64,000 nt of DNA from Centroberyx gerrardi (lineage: Eukaryota; Chordata; Actinopteri; Beryciformes; Berycidae), in NCBI RefSeq assembly GCF_048128805.1, contig NC_136005.1, positions 2,793,932 through 2,857,931 on the forward strand. The letters are read 5' to 3'. Each line of letters begins with the position of its first letter. Position 1 is the first letter of the stretch. This document shows, piece by piece, positions 45,348 through 55,251 of the stretch. The position numbers and the translations under genes were made by a program. The notes beneath the pieces were generated by a model. It was not told the DNA's origin, did no database searches, and worked only from the letters and a program-made list of their open reading frames with translations.

Positions 45348-48300
45348 CCCCATTGGAATTTCTAAACACTCCCAACCTTACTAGCTCACTCGTCCGCCCA
45401 ACCTACTGGCATTTTCAACTGCTCAGTGATGGAGGACGGAGCTACGAGCGAGCGAGCGAGCGGCGTCGGAACACATTTCAGCTGCGAAGGCTGAAAAGCC
45501 TTGTTCTCAAGCCAAAAAAGCAAATGCCAAAGCAGTTTTACTATTCCAGTGTTTAGCATGGTGATATATTAGCGCTTCACCAGACATTTCTATTGGATCT
45601 GTGCTCCAATTAGCTAGCTAGCTCTCTGTTGCGAAAATGTGACTATCATTAGTGTCATTACAAGTCATCATAAGCTGTGCCAAAGACCTGTCCATGCTGC
45701 TGCAATTCCTTGATCACAAATAAAGATCAATAAAAGTCTGCTTACTTAATGCCTCTTTAAAATCAGTTTGTTTTCTCATACTTGTCAGAAATATATATAA
45801 AAATCTCAAAGCAATTTCTGTCATTCTCCAAGGTATGAAGGTTATACACCGTGTTTCATTTAAATAAAAAGCACACTCTTTGAAACTACCACAAAATTAA
45901 ATCTAGGTGAAAGTCAGAGCGTTTTTATAAATGAGGCTCCAGCTCGCCTCGTGGCCCATGAAGAGAAAGTAGAGTAGGAGGAGGAGGAGGAGCAGAAGTA
46001 CAGACTGACAGCCTGAACCTTATTCCAGCAGAAACACCCAGCCTGGCCTCCCCAGTAGGAAACAGACGGCTCCTTACCCAGCCCTCCTTGGTTCGAGACT
46101 TTTCGGGTTGCATTCCTCTGGGAGTACATGGCTTGGGGTCAATCTGACAGCAGAGAGAGAGAGAATATTCGACCTTAACCCTAAATAAAAAGCACCTTCA
46201 GGTGTTCTTCTTCAGTGAATCCAGTATAACAGCCTGCCTCGCGCGACACGGCAACCTACATACTGGACATATATTAATTTGACTGCATGGCAAGTACAAT
46301 CTTATGCCCTTCACTGCCTCCGTCAACAGAGAAAAGGAGGCAATATCTCATCCATGGTGCACAGACAGTAAAGCAGGATTAATGCAGAGGGAAACAGCCA
46401 GATTAACGACCGCTCCTGTGTCTTTTAGGGATGGGACAATATATCGAAATTCAATATATTGCAATATAAAAATGTGGCAATACGTATTGTGGGGCAGAAA
46501 AATGAATAGTGATATTAGCTACATTTTATTCTGCTGTAGTAATCACAAATGAGACGCTTGACCATCACAATTTCACAAGCTCTCCATCCAAATTATATTA
46601 TTTGCGCTTTGTAATGACATTTTTAAATTGTTGTTTACAATCTAGCAAGCCAATGCCATCACTAGAAAGATTTGTGGCTCAGAAATAAACATAATTCTGC
46701 AGTCAGACTTTGTTGTCAGTGACCTTTTATCTATTAAATCGTATCATGATTATATCAAACTGTGAACCCCATATCTTGTAACGAATCGTATCGTGAGATA
46801 AGTAGATGGTCCCATCCCTATTGTCTCTTAAATCATCTGTCAGCCATCTTATAAAAAGACCTAACTTTTGCCAATTTTGCTAATTTGACTCAGGAACAGG
46901 TAAGTCTTGTTGGGCAAACAAATGTCAGTCTCTTGCAAATGTCTACGGCTGTAGTGTTGGCTGCAGGCAGGCACAACCCCGAGCAACACTACACAGCTGC
47001 CTCAATAAATTCTTACTACTGAGGATTATGAAATATGAGTTTTTTTTCACACTGCTCACACAGGGAGCAGGCGGGATACTCCAGTTGATTTGTTTTAAAG
47101 ACTTACTTAACCGGTTCTTTGATTTTAAATACTCACATTTCTACCATCGAGGTTATGAGGCTTGGTCTCCAGCACTGTCCGTACACAGTTGGGGTCTTTG
47201 AATTTGACAAAGCCAAAGCCCCGCGACTGATTTGTTGTTTTGTCCTTCATGATGACACAATCCACTACTTCCCCATACTGTGAGAAGTAGTTTCTCAGTG
47301 TTTCTGAGAAAAGAAAAGAGAGTAATGACATAACAGCGTTTTCCTCTGGGTTTAATTCAGCAGCAAGCACACAAACACTGCTGCTGTTGAAAAGGTGACA
47401 TTTAAATTAAGAGTATAATTTAGCCCAGTTTCCCTCATAAACACAAAGAAGTGCAGTGATGATGTTCAGAGCCAGTGTTTTCATTATGATAAATTATCCT
47501 AAGAAAATGTCTTCAGCACTTCAACCTGCACTACAACTGGGACCAAAACAGGGACAGATGTGGAAATTTAAAAAAAACACACACACTCCATAAAAGTACA
47601 GAGGAAACACACATGACCTTCATTTTGTCTCACAGTGGAATACTGGGTGATGTGCGCTTTTTGAGGTGTGGCGAAATCACACAAACAAAACAGTCCCATA
47701 AATACAGACACTCCTTAAGAACAAACAAAGCACTGACCCACTGTGATCGCACACGGCACCAAATATACACCCAATTACGCCCGTACACGCCCTTGGAGGC
47801 AAGGCGTGCAAGTTTCAACAAATGAGGAGTCATTTCGAGTGAATTCTCATAATTGCTTTCCTCGTTGCTGGGAAGCCCTGGGGCATCGCCGGGGAAACGA
47901 GCTCAGAGAAACGCAGCGCCGTGGCTACTGATCGTAATGTTAACAACGCTGTCAGAGACGAGCCTGGTGCAAAAGACACACACTGGCCAGCCGAGCATGA
48001 GCTGGTGAAGGGCTGCGGACGCCTGGGGCTGCGGACAAAACCACGTCCGAGTCGGTCTGAACGGGAAGAGGACATGGAACTGCTATGTACTAACACAGCT
48101 ACCATCCTGAAAACAATAGGTAAATTGAGTAGTTTTCTGTGTGAATATGTTGTCTGGGAGCTGTTCCTTGGTGCTGTAACAGAGCACCTGCTCACTGTGG
48201 GCTTTTCACACTGTGTTTCATGTGTAACTGCCACCCGGTTGTGACCTGAGCATCAATGAACAGTGTAGCCAAGTCTGGACTGACAAACTCAGCAGACAAG

Positions 48301-49751
48301 TTTCCTGAACAGCTCCCAGACAGAAACTCCAGTCTCACACCGTGTCAATGCAGCTACAAAGACAAATTCCTGTTAATTTACTGTACTTAGCGAATGATGT
48401 GACTCTGATGTCCGTTTAAACACATGCCTTGCTTCACAGGTTAAATAGTGAACTTACCTTGTGTAGTACTCCAGTCCAAGCCACCCACAAAAAGTTTCCT
48501 AAAAATTAGTAAACAAATGACCAGTCAGTCAGTCATTGACCACCACTTTCAATCTGAGTACATCTTAAAAACTACTTTAAGTAACAACATCATGGCACTG
48601 TTATATACAAATAATAAGCTTGATTATGCTAACATGTAAGGTTGATTGACTGTAACAGAATATAAAAATACAATGCTGTATGTCCAAAAGTCTCAGGGAG
48701 ATTAAAAACAGTTTCAAAGGATGACAACACTACAGCTGAGTAACCAGCCAACTACAGAGATATTACACAACACACAACGTTGCCACCAAAGCTGATGCTG
48801 CATGGCAAGAAATACACAAAGCTCGAGCCAAACTGGCCGTATGTTATGTGGCTAACATTAAGCCCCTGGCCCTGGATGTCATTTTCCTCTCCAAAGCCTG
48901 ACCGGTTTGGTCCCGACAATAAAGGTCTTGTTTTGAATCCTCCTGCCACGTACCCCGGCAAATAGCAATAGCATTTAGCAAGCTAACGTAAACTTAGCGG
49001 ACAAACTGAGTGGAGAAGCTGCAGCACTCTCTGTTCCCCTCGGTCTCCAGCCTCCACTGAACACACAAGTATTTTCCAGCCACAGCAAAGCGAAGCGGCA
49101 GCTCACCACCCTGCCGGCAGACTGGTTCAGATAGGTGCTGGCAGAATTGGAAGTTTAACGTCAGTTTTAACGGGAGCTTACCAGCCAACTAGCTAGCAAG
49201 TTTGCGTAGATGTTACCGAGAGCAAAGCCCACATCAGTGTTAAATGTAGTGACCGTGGCATTAGCGGTGTGTTAGTGCGGACCGGGATGCTCCATCCTCC
49301 CACAATGCCCGCTAAATGTCCTCGCACTGGCGAATTCAAGAAGCGACTTTCGCTTCGCTGGCTAACGTTAGCTAAGCTAGCTCAGTCGCTTCGAGCTCAC
49401 TGAAAACAATACTGCGAAAAGTAACTACACTTTTACAAATTCCTTTAACACGCGAACTGGTAGCTCACCAGACTACTATGACCAATTACATCACAAGCAA
49501 AACTAGTAACAACTACGCTATCTTGATCACTAGTTATACTTTTTGGTCGTCTTTCCCCAGGCTAGCTATCTCGCTAACTTACTAACGGCGCTAGCTTAGC
49601 TTGCTAGCTAACGTTAGCTGTCAAACGCCAGCTGAGAAGACAGCACACCAACTACAAGTTACCATCCAATTTATAGTTGACTGCCTTCACAGTGAGATTC
49701 TTTGTTAAATTGATCTTACCCGACTTCATCTCCGGCTAAGTTGTTGTTCAT
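26656..49751 (-). CDS. dazap1: DAZ-associated protein 1 gene (13 coding exons plus introns)
   Basis: RNA-binding protein that shuttles between nucleus and cytoplasm and acts in splicing, translation and germ-cell mRNA control in vertebrates (Xenopus orthologue Prrp). The 13 exons total 1311 nt with every phase matching, giving 436 residues (human 407). RRM1 has RNP2 KLFVGGLDW (from residue 12) and RNP1 RGFGFVKF (52-59). RRM2 has IFVGGI (115-120) and RGFGFITF (154-161). The C-terminal half is Pro/Gly/Gln/Ala-rich low-complexity sequence ending GRGQNHNVQGFHPYRR, a deeply conserved tail. The extra length relative to human is partly one 93-nt exon. Exon edges were read from homology and GT/AG sites. 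Confidence 0.96.
27010..27570. mobile_element. Dispersed repeat, copy 1 (pairs with 42240-42680)
   Basis: CCTACATTTCCCAGAATGCC within GTGATTTCCTACATTTCCC and the preceding CTCAACCTGCCTC recur at 42320-42385 with divergence, in the same orientation. Family unidentified; non-coding. Confidence 0.6.
28926..29018 (-). CDS. dazap1: dazap1 exon 12 (candidate cassette exon)
   Basis: 93 nt encoding LGNYPQDPSAYGPTRPSHSY and GQDEQGGYSA with a split Gly at each end. Acceptor CTGCTAG, donor GTAGGT. The 407-residue human protein as I recall it goes from PYGQYAG straight to YGQDLSGFG, so this exon has no counterpart there. Skipping it gives SQYGYGQDLTAFG in frame. Confidence 0.85.
29272..29735. mobile_element. 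Foldback DNA element in dazap1 intron
   Basis: The left arm TGGTCTCACGAAAGTTCGTG and AAATGAGCAC, and the right arm GTGCTCATTTCACAAAG and GGTGAGAC, are inverted imperfect repeats. Similarity continues inward (CACCATGAAAGG on the left, CCTTTCATGGTGG on the right). Non-coding, edges approximate. Confidence 0.65.
31846..31893 (+). repeat. GGA/GAAGAG purine tract
   Basis: Short (GGAAGA)n/(GGA)n run in a dazap1 intron. Confidence 0.8.
32385..32552 (-). CDS. dazap1: dazap1 exon 11
   Basis: 168 nt with YSFGTPQADQYAPQGVPPPP and GQPDFPYSQY. Acceptor TCGACAG, donor GTAAGC. Confidence 0.95.
33185..33640. mobile_element. Dispersed repeat, copy 2 (inverted relative to 6954-7480)
   Basis: Contains TCAGTGTCCCATGATGCTCT and neighbouring blocks that are reverse complements of the dpp9 intron copy. 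Left edge GTAGGGTCGATAAATC. Decayed. Confidence 0.55.
33767..33916 (-). CDS. dazap1: dazap1 exon 10
   Basis: 150 nt with GYGPPLSAGRGTPAQPPSPF, then GGFAAPQGYPQQGYSTTPQF. Pro-rich; multiple of three. Acceptor GGAGCAG, donor GTCAGT. Confidence 0.94.
35131..35163 (-). CDS. dazap1: dazap1 exon 9 (33-nt microexon)
   Basis: Encodes VWVSTTGQPI with split Gly codons at both ends, matching human MWVPAGQAIGG. Acceptor CTTTGAAG after a T-rich stretch; donor GTAAGT. The length is a multiple of three, so skipping keeps the frame. Confidence 0.88.
   Translation of the reverse strand, partial: ECGCRLLDSP
35354..35926. mobile_element. Foldback MITE next to dazap1 exon 8
   Basis: CACTGACTACGTTTACACTG at the left and ATGTAAACATAGTCAGTG at the right form the inverted termini, with GACAGCAATAATCC versus GGATTGTTGCTGTC further in. 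It ends 70 bp from exon 8 and takes up much of the exon 8-9 intron. Confidence 0.75.
35997..36144 (-). CDS. dazap1: dazap1 exon 8
   Basis: 148 nt with VEVKKAEPRDSKAPGQLGPG and WQQTYGPQ, the start of the low-complexity C-terminal region. Donor GTGAGT. Confidence 0.95.
36145..39304 (-). other. dazap1: dazap1 intron 7, repeat-poor, with long inverted repeat
   Basis: A 3.2-kb intron with few recognisable mobile elements. It contains perfect 19-bp inverted arms at 38359-38377 and 38516-38534 within longer imperfect arms. Confidence 0.5.
39305..39387 (-). CDS. dazap1: dazap1 exon 7
   Basis: 83 nt with FGFITFEAEQSVDQAVNMHF and HDIMGKK, the end of RRM2. Acceptor GGCTAG. The donor AAA|GTGTGT is a poor match to consensus but is the only site that keeps the frame. 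Confidence 0.93.
40628..40994. mobile_element. Tc1-like MITE, copy 2
   Basis: CACTACCAGTCAAAAGTTTG at the left and AACTTTTCACTGGTAGTG at the right, flanked by TA on both sides. Better preserved than the copy at 3670-4038. In the intron before dazap1 exon 7. Confidence 0.88.
42240..42680. mobile_element. Dispersed repeat, copy 2 (pairs with 27010-27570)
   Basis: Shares GTGATTTCCTACATTTCCC and TTGCATTCTGGTCT-type blocks with the copy in another dazap1 intron. Unidentified family. Confidence 0.6.
43595..43643 (-). CDS. dazap1: dazap1 exon 6
   Basis: 49 nt encoding VTEVVMIYDAEKQRPR, the middle of RRM2. Acceptor TTCAAG, donor GTAAAA. Confidence 0.95.
43834..44544. mobile_element. 700-bp foldback element filling dazap1 intron 5
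   Basis: TTAAAGGAGTAGTTCACCCA at the left is mirrored by GGGTGAACTATCCCTTTAA at the right. The arms of roughly 330 bp are inverted copies of each other almost to the centre (GCTTCTCCAGC, GGACTGGACTCCATTTA and so on). TTAA at both ends. It resembles the Angel-type foldback elements of fish. It has no intact coding frame. Confidence 0.88.
44589..44696 (-). CDS. dazap1: dazap1 exon 5
   Basis: 108 nt (36 codons) with KKIFVGGIPHNCGEPELRDY, the start of RRM2. Its donor GTGAGT lies 44 bp from the edge of a large foldback element. Confidence 0.96.
45313..45343. repeat. (CA)n microsatellite
   Basis: CA run within a probable decayed DNA element (about 45150-45640) in dazap1 intron 4. Confidence 0.9.
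46078..46143 (-). CDS. dazap1: dazap1 exon 4
   Basis: 66 nt, the inter-RRM linker IDPKPCTPRGMQPEK and SRTKEGW. Phase 0 at both ends. Confidence 0.95.
46426..46820. mobile_element. hAT-like MITE (TAGGGATGGGACAAT family)
   Basis: TAGGGATGGGACAATATATC and GATGGTCCCATCCCTA are the inverted ends. Flanks GTGTCTTT and TTGTCTCT match at 6 of 8. A split relative lies at 21700-22235. Confidence 0.8.
47137..47303 (-). CDS. dazap1: dazap1 exon 3
   Basis: 167 nt with TLRNYFSQYGEVVDCVIMKD, TTNQSRGFGFVKF and LDGRN; it holds most of RRM1 including RNP1. Confidence 0.97.
47840..48245. other. GC-rich island of unknown nature in dazap1 intron 2
   Basis: Both strands have open frames of over 100 codons, but neither translation shows a motif I recognise. 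Codon patterns do not clearly favour one strand. It could be an old retroelement or repeat fragment or regulatory DNA. Confidence 0.3.
48458..48498 (-). CDS. dazap1: dazap1 exon 2
   Basis: 41 nt with KLFVGGLDWSTTQ, the RNP2 strand of RRM1. Acceptor TTTTTAG, donor GTAAGT. Confidence 0.95.
49720..49751 (-). CDS. dazap1: dazap1 exon 1 (start codon)
   Basis: Encodes MNNNLAGDEV and the first two bases of Gly; donor GTAAGA. The start agrees with human MNNSGADEIG. Confidence 0.93.
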
Positions 49752-49925
49752 TTCTGAGGCTAAAGCGGGGGACTGTCGGAGCGGTGACCGGTTTATTGCT
49801 TCAGTACTGCCCCTCTCCAGACTGAGAGCGGAGGAAGGTCACTCCGCTTTTTGGTTCAAACTGTTCTGCGCAATGACGACGCGTCTCCACGGGGCCCTGC
49901 AGGGGGCCGCGGCCTTTAAAGGGAC
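49752..49925 (-). promoter_or_regulatory. dazap1: dazap1 5' UTR and CpG-rich promoter
   Basis: The region upstream of the start codon is G+C- and CpG-rich (GACGACGCGTCTCC, GGGGGCCGCGGCC at about 49875-49912), in contrast to neighbouring DNA. There is no TATA box, as usual for a housekeeping promoter. The start site probably lies at about 49.83-49.90 kb. Confidence 0.5.
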
Positions 49926-50009
49926 ATTACACCCAATCTATCCTCACTACACACACTTTCACATATTTTTTTATTACTCAAGAGGCGTCAATTCACTGAA
50001 CCCGCAGGT

Positions 50010-50520
50010 TTATTTATTTATTTTAATTAACATTTATTTTACCAGGAAGTCCCATTGAGAACAAGTTTCTCTTTTACCAGGCAGACCTGGCCAAGAGGCA
50101 GCATTAATAATAAAACATGAAAACACAAACCCCACACAAGTGACAATGAAATTTAAAACATGAAATGGAACTAAAACCTGCCAAGTGACACATAATGTAG
50201 TGTGATAAAAAAAAAATGACAGCCTAAAACAAGAGCAGCTTTCAGTGACAATGCCCATTAATTTCCTTTTCAAATCAGCCAATAACATGAGCAACTGAAG
50301 TCTGACAGAGTTCTGCAGCTCATTCCAGGACCATGGACCAACATAAAACAAACTCTTCTTGGCACCGTCTGTACCAACACTTTGTACCTTGCAATAAAGC
50401 CATCTATTGGATGTCAGATTGTGCCTTGTATGTGTCAATGAAAAATGTACACAGGCAATTTGCCAAGGATTGGCATTTGGCAAGTTATGGCAAAGTCCCT
50501 GCTTCTTATATGCAAAACTT
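50010..50520 (-). mobile_element. LINE 3' end relic
   Basis: On the minus strand a frame contains KKSLFYVGPWSWNELQNSVR and LLADLKRKL, the pattern at the C-terminus of many fish LINE reverse transcriptase proteins. It is followed by the tail CAATGGGACTTCCTGGTAAA and AT-rich TTTATTTA copies. 5'-truncated, inactive. Confidence 0.7.
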
Positions 50521-52080
50521 CTAAACTCACTTATATCGACTAAATTTTACGGGACAAACTGGAGGAATGACTGGTGACTGACTGGATATTATTTGGTCAA
50601 TGTGATAAATTGTTAGAGGACACCAAACTATCAGCTGAGAAGAAACATTGTTCCTGAATGCTCCAGTGATTGTAGTTTTTAGATATTTCTTCCAAATTAA
50701 TTTCTGATCGTTGCTCTCTATCAGATTAGATTAGATGAAACTTTATAGTAGAAGTAGGATACATCAAAGAATAGGATATAAGTAAGAATAGAGCTATATA
50801 AACATGCACAACCAAAAAACCCAACACTGACATATTAAGTAGAAATGTATAAATGAAAAAGTGTGAAAAACTCTTGATTCCAGCCTTCAAGGTTTGTGCA
50901 AAATAGCAGCAGAACTTACTGAGACATAAAGACTATGTGAGATTTGTGCAGTGGGCCTATGAAAAGGTGGAGAATTGTAAGTTATAGAAATAGCAATATA
51001 TATGCAATACATAGGAATGAGAGGAATATGGGAGTATGAGAAAAGACAGAAGTTATAGCATACATACAGGATGTGTAAAAACGTGGCTTGTGTTCACATG
51101 AACAGTGTAGTGTACAAGTGTAGGCTTGTAGAACTACACACCTTCCAGATAGATTCACTTCACTTACACATGGAGATAATATGTACAGATGTGCAGCTGT
51201 GTAGATCTGCAGATGGAGGAAACCCATGTACAGAAATAGTGACAATGAAAATGTAACTTTAACACTTTATAATTATAATGATAAAAACTTCACAATCACA
51301 CTTGGTCTCACTTAGGCTGAAGTACAGTGAGTAACTGACGAATATGGACTAATGGTAAAAGATGTAAGACAAATACATACATCATACATTCTACTTCACA
51401 TATTCTGCAGTTGAAAGTGTTGGTTGTGTAGGTATATACAGCCCCCACTTGCTCTATTCTTGTTTATATTCTATTTTTCTTTGCTGTTGCTGTTACTATT
51501 CGTTGCTGCAATGACCCAAATTCCCCATGGGGGATCATTAAAGTTACATCTTAATTTATCTTAAAGGTTCAGTGCAATGAGAATTGCATTTCTCTATTTC
51601 ATGGTATAATGGAACAAAGGACCTGTTAATGTAGTTACCCAAATGATTATAACTGTCAGCTCTGTGGAAATTTGACTAATGCTCTCTGAGAAACTCAACA
51701 GAATCAAACAGATTTAGAATTCCAATCTGCTTCCTGGTGTAAATGATGTCACCTACACCCGGGTGGTAATGAATGCTCTAATTGGTCGACAGTATGCATA
51801 GTTAATCAGGTATCTCATAGTCTGTCAGACAACAGCCAGCCAGCTACTTGCCAAACTAGCCCAAATCTCTCCTCAATTCTTCCATTGTTGCTGGGTGCAG
51901 AAGTTCCAACTCTGGATATTTGTTCCAAAAATAGAAATATTGTCTGCAGTGGAAGGATCGGCTCTCACTCGATTTGTACCATCTAACCATCAAATGCAGA
52001 TGCAGGACCACGGTAAGAGAACTGACCGTGGCGGTGAAGAGAGAGCTGAGCCACCAAGCAAAGGTCGGTCTTCGTTCTGA
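50521..52080. other. Intergenic AT-rich DNA
   Basis: No gene seen. It includes retroelement tail fragments (CCCCATGGGGGATCATTAAA near 51525) and short meaningless frames. Confidence 0.5.
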
Positions 52081-52283
52081 CCCTCACCTGTGGTCACAAG
52101 CTTTGGATAGATCGTGAATACAAGGGGCCGAAATGAGGTTTCTCTGCAGGGTGTCTGGCCTCACTCTTCATGTTAGAGTGAGGAGTTCAGCGATATGGGA
52201 AAACCTCAGAGTCAATCCAGTGGTCCTTCATATTGAGAGGAGCCAGTTGTGGTGGGTTGGGCTCCTGGTAAGGATGCCAACCC
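52081..52283 (+). mobile_element. LINE relic ending at telomere-type repeats
   Basis: Translates as FLCRVSGLTLHVRVRSSA, then ERSQLWWVGLLVRMP, the C-terminal region shared by a common class of fish non-LTR retrotransposons. The homology stops where (CCCTAA)n begins. Confidence 0.7.
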
Positions 52284-52324
52284 CCCTAACCCTAACCCTA
52301 ACCCTAACCCTAACCCTAACCCTA
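52284..52324. repeat. Interstitial telomere-type (CCCTAA)n, about 6-7 units
   Basis: Perfect CCCTAA hexamers, the vertebrate telomere repeat, inside non-telomeric DNA. Degenerate relatives follow at 52893-53010 and 54298-54312. Confidence 0.95.
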
Positions 52325-52818
52325 CTGAATGCTTAGATCCATGCTGTCTACAGAAAAGGCCGACCAGCCCTGGCTCCACTGCACTGTGTTTAGCCTTTAT
52401 TCTGCCGCTTGACAACGTTCTGACAAGTTGTTCAAAGCGTCATACGGATCATATTAAGGATCAAATTTGTGGGGGACGAGGTCATCGCCATCTGAAAAAG
52501 AAGGGGTGTGAAGGCCCGGCGCTGATGTTTTGGAAGTTGAGCTTCATAACATCTTTATGGCCCTGCTTACGGTCAACAACATTAGCATGTCCATAATGCA
52601 CTTCCCTGCTTGCCTGCCTCTCTTTTTTTTTTTCTCCCCCGCTTTTTCTCACACACATACACACATACACAACTCAGGGGGAAAGTGACCTCTCGGCAGC
52701 TCTCAATTCACTGCACTTCTATAGCTCTGAATGGACCAGCTCAACAAAAGGTGACATAATTTTCTCAGGGTTTGATTGGCCCCCTCCGTGCCACAGGATG
52801 ACATCATGCAACCCCCCC

Positions 52819-52819
<1 letters not shown>

Positions 52820-52853
<34 letters not shown>
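52820..52853. repeat. (CA)n microsatellite
   Basis: CA run after a C tract, intergenic. Confidence 0.95.
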
Positions 52854-52856
<3 letters not shown>

Positions 52857-53460
52857 ACAGGGAGAACAGAATAACTCTATTCCAGTAATTCAGTCCTAAC
52901 CCTAACCTACTGATGTGGTCTTTAAGACATCTGAACCTGAACCTATTTCTAACCCCAACCTGTTTGAAGACCCATTCTTAAACCCAACCCTAAATTTGAG
53001 CCCTAACCCTTATTTAGAATATTAGAGGAAAATATTAAATGGTACATATTGTGGGGCCGGTTTCTATCTCTCTCTCCCTCCCTCCCTCCCTCCTTCCCTC
53101 CCTGCCTCCACCAACATATTTGTTCCTGAAGGTGTCTCCTGCCTGGTGTAGGAAATAAAATAGAACACTGTCTCTTTTACCCTGAATATCATAGTGGAGT
53201 ATTCAGTAAAGGATCTTCATGTGATCATGTCCTGATCACATGAAGAAGTCATGCAGCTGTCATGAGTGTATGTATGACTTCCACATGATATTAGATGTTT
53301 AGCCCTCAGACTATTGTTCATTGTTAGAGACAATTATGTAAGAATAGACTTTATGTTAGTGTGTATTGTAGAACTGGTTTTGACTAGTTTGAAGCGTGCA
53401 TATTACATTAAAGTGCATCTATATATGTGGGAATTTCCATATATGCATGCACAGAATTTC

Positions 53461-54012
53461 AAAAGGAGTGTTTTATTAAAAAGTATTCTAATAAAATAAA
53501 CGTTTGATAAAACTAGTGTATTTCTTGAGGTAAATATGAGGAATTAAAATGTATAAAATGTGTAATAAGTTAGCTAGGGGTGCGCTCTGTATTGGTGCAT
53601 CGAATGGCTGAATGCACATGGTTCAGCTAATTTACTCTATTTCTATAGGTTGAGTGGCGTCTGATTTCACCTCTGATTTATCAGGTCAAATCGAGTGATT
53701 TATTATTTCACGTTTTTATTTTAATTAATTGATTCGTGAGGACCGATAACTGTTGGTTGATCCCAAGTGTCTTTCTCCCGTGTCTGGTTCTATTACATCC
53801 GCTTTCTTGGTCTGCCTGTGGACCTCCATGAATATAAGTGGTCTTTAATTACTATACTGATCATAAACTGATGATTATGATAAAGAATCTTTTAAAAGGA
53901 GCAGTGTTCTATTAAAAAAGTATTCTAATAAAATAAAAGTTTGATAAAAGTGTAGTGTATTTCATGATATAAATATGAGGGTTTAAAATGTTTAATAAGT
54001 TAGCTAGGGGTG
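53461..54012. repeat. Direct duplication of about 120 bp
   Basis: 53461-53582 and 53893-54012 match over their length (AAGTATTCTAATAAAATAAA, AATAAGTTAGCTAGGGGTG) with small differences, 310 bp apart. Confidence 0.88.
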
Positions 54013-54598
54013 ATTAAAAACAGTCAAAACATTCATTCACAAAGCTAAAAACAAGAGACTTAGGGAATGGAAGAGAGATAGGGTTCACTTTAGGTTTGGT
54101 GTATAATATTTTCTTTTGAAATACAGTTCCTTTTTTGCTTATAGTTCGTTTATCCTTCTATTATTTTCTGTTTCACCCTGTCCCTTTCATTCCCCATTAC
54201 AAGGATAGGGGTCACTTATATGAATATTGGGAGGTTTGATAAGGATCCTGGCGTGTGCCCGTGCATTCTGGGCATATTATATTCTCATGATTTCATCTCC
54301 TAACCTAACCCTACTGAATGCATAGATCCATGCTGTCTACATAAAAGGGAGCACCCTCAGTTGAGGAATCATTACACCCTACTCTACTGGCCTCCAACCG
54401 AATGCTGAACACAGTCTGTGCAGGTCCTACCAAGGGACACAGCTCTCTAAAATCCACTGTGTCCAGTCCACACCTTACTCCAGTAACAGATCCTTACCTA
54501 CTGGGCACGACCGACTGGGAGGAGACCCTGGTGGAGAAAAGGACATCCAGGCTGCTCTGCTTGTCCCGTTTCCACCAGGACCCTGACCTGGATGAATC

Positions 54599-55251
54599 CT
54601 GGATGGATGGATGGATGGATGATGGATGGATGGATGGATGGATGGATGGATGATGGATGGATGGATGGATGGATGGATGGATGGATAGATGATGGATGGA
54701 TGGATGGATGGATGGATGGATGGATGGATGGATGGATGGATGATGGATGATGGATGGATGATGGATGGATGGATGGATGGATGGATGATGGATGGATGGA
54801 TGGATGGATGGATGGATGGATGGATGATGGATGGATGGATGGATGGATGGATGATGGATGGATGGATGGATGGATGATGGATGGATGGATGGATGATGGA
54901 TGGATGGATGGATGGATGGATGGATGGATAGATGATGGATGGATGGATGGATGGATGGATGGATGGATGGATGGATGATGGATGATGGATGGATGATGGA
55001 TGGATGGATGGATGGATGGATGATGGATGGATGGATGGATGGATGGATGGATGGATGATGGATGATGGATGGATGGATGGATGGATGGATGATGGATGAT
55101 GGATGGATGATGGATGGATGGATGGATGGATGGATGATGGATGATGGATGGATGATGGATGGATGGATGGATGATGGATGGATGGATGGATGGATGGATG
55201 ATGGATGGATGATGGATGGATGGATGGATGGATGGATGGATGGATGGATGG
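54599..55251. repeat. (GGAT)n tetranucleotide array with GAT interruptions
   Basis: 650 bp of GGAT units, broken at intervals by a 3-bp GAT that shifts the register. The long frames on both strands (SIHP or WMDG repeats) come from the array. Confidence 0.98.

Noticed and set aside
52284..52324. A true chromosome end
   Set aside because: Single-copy-looking DNA and a gene follow on the same side; only 6-7 hexamers are present.
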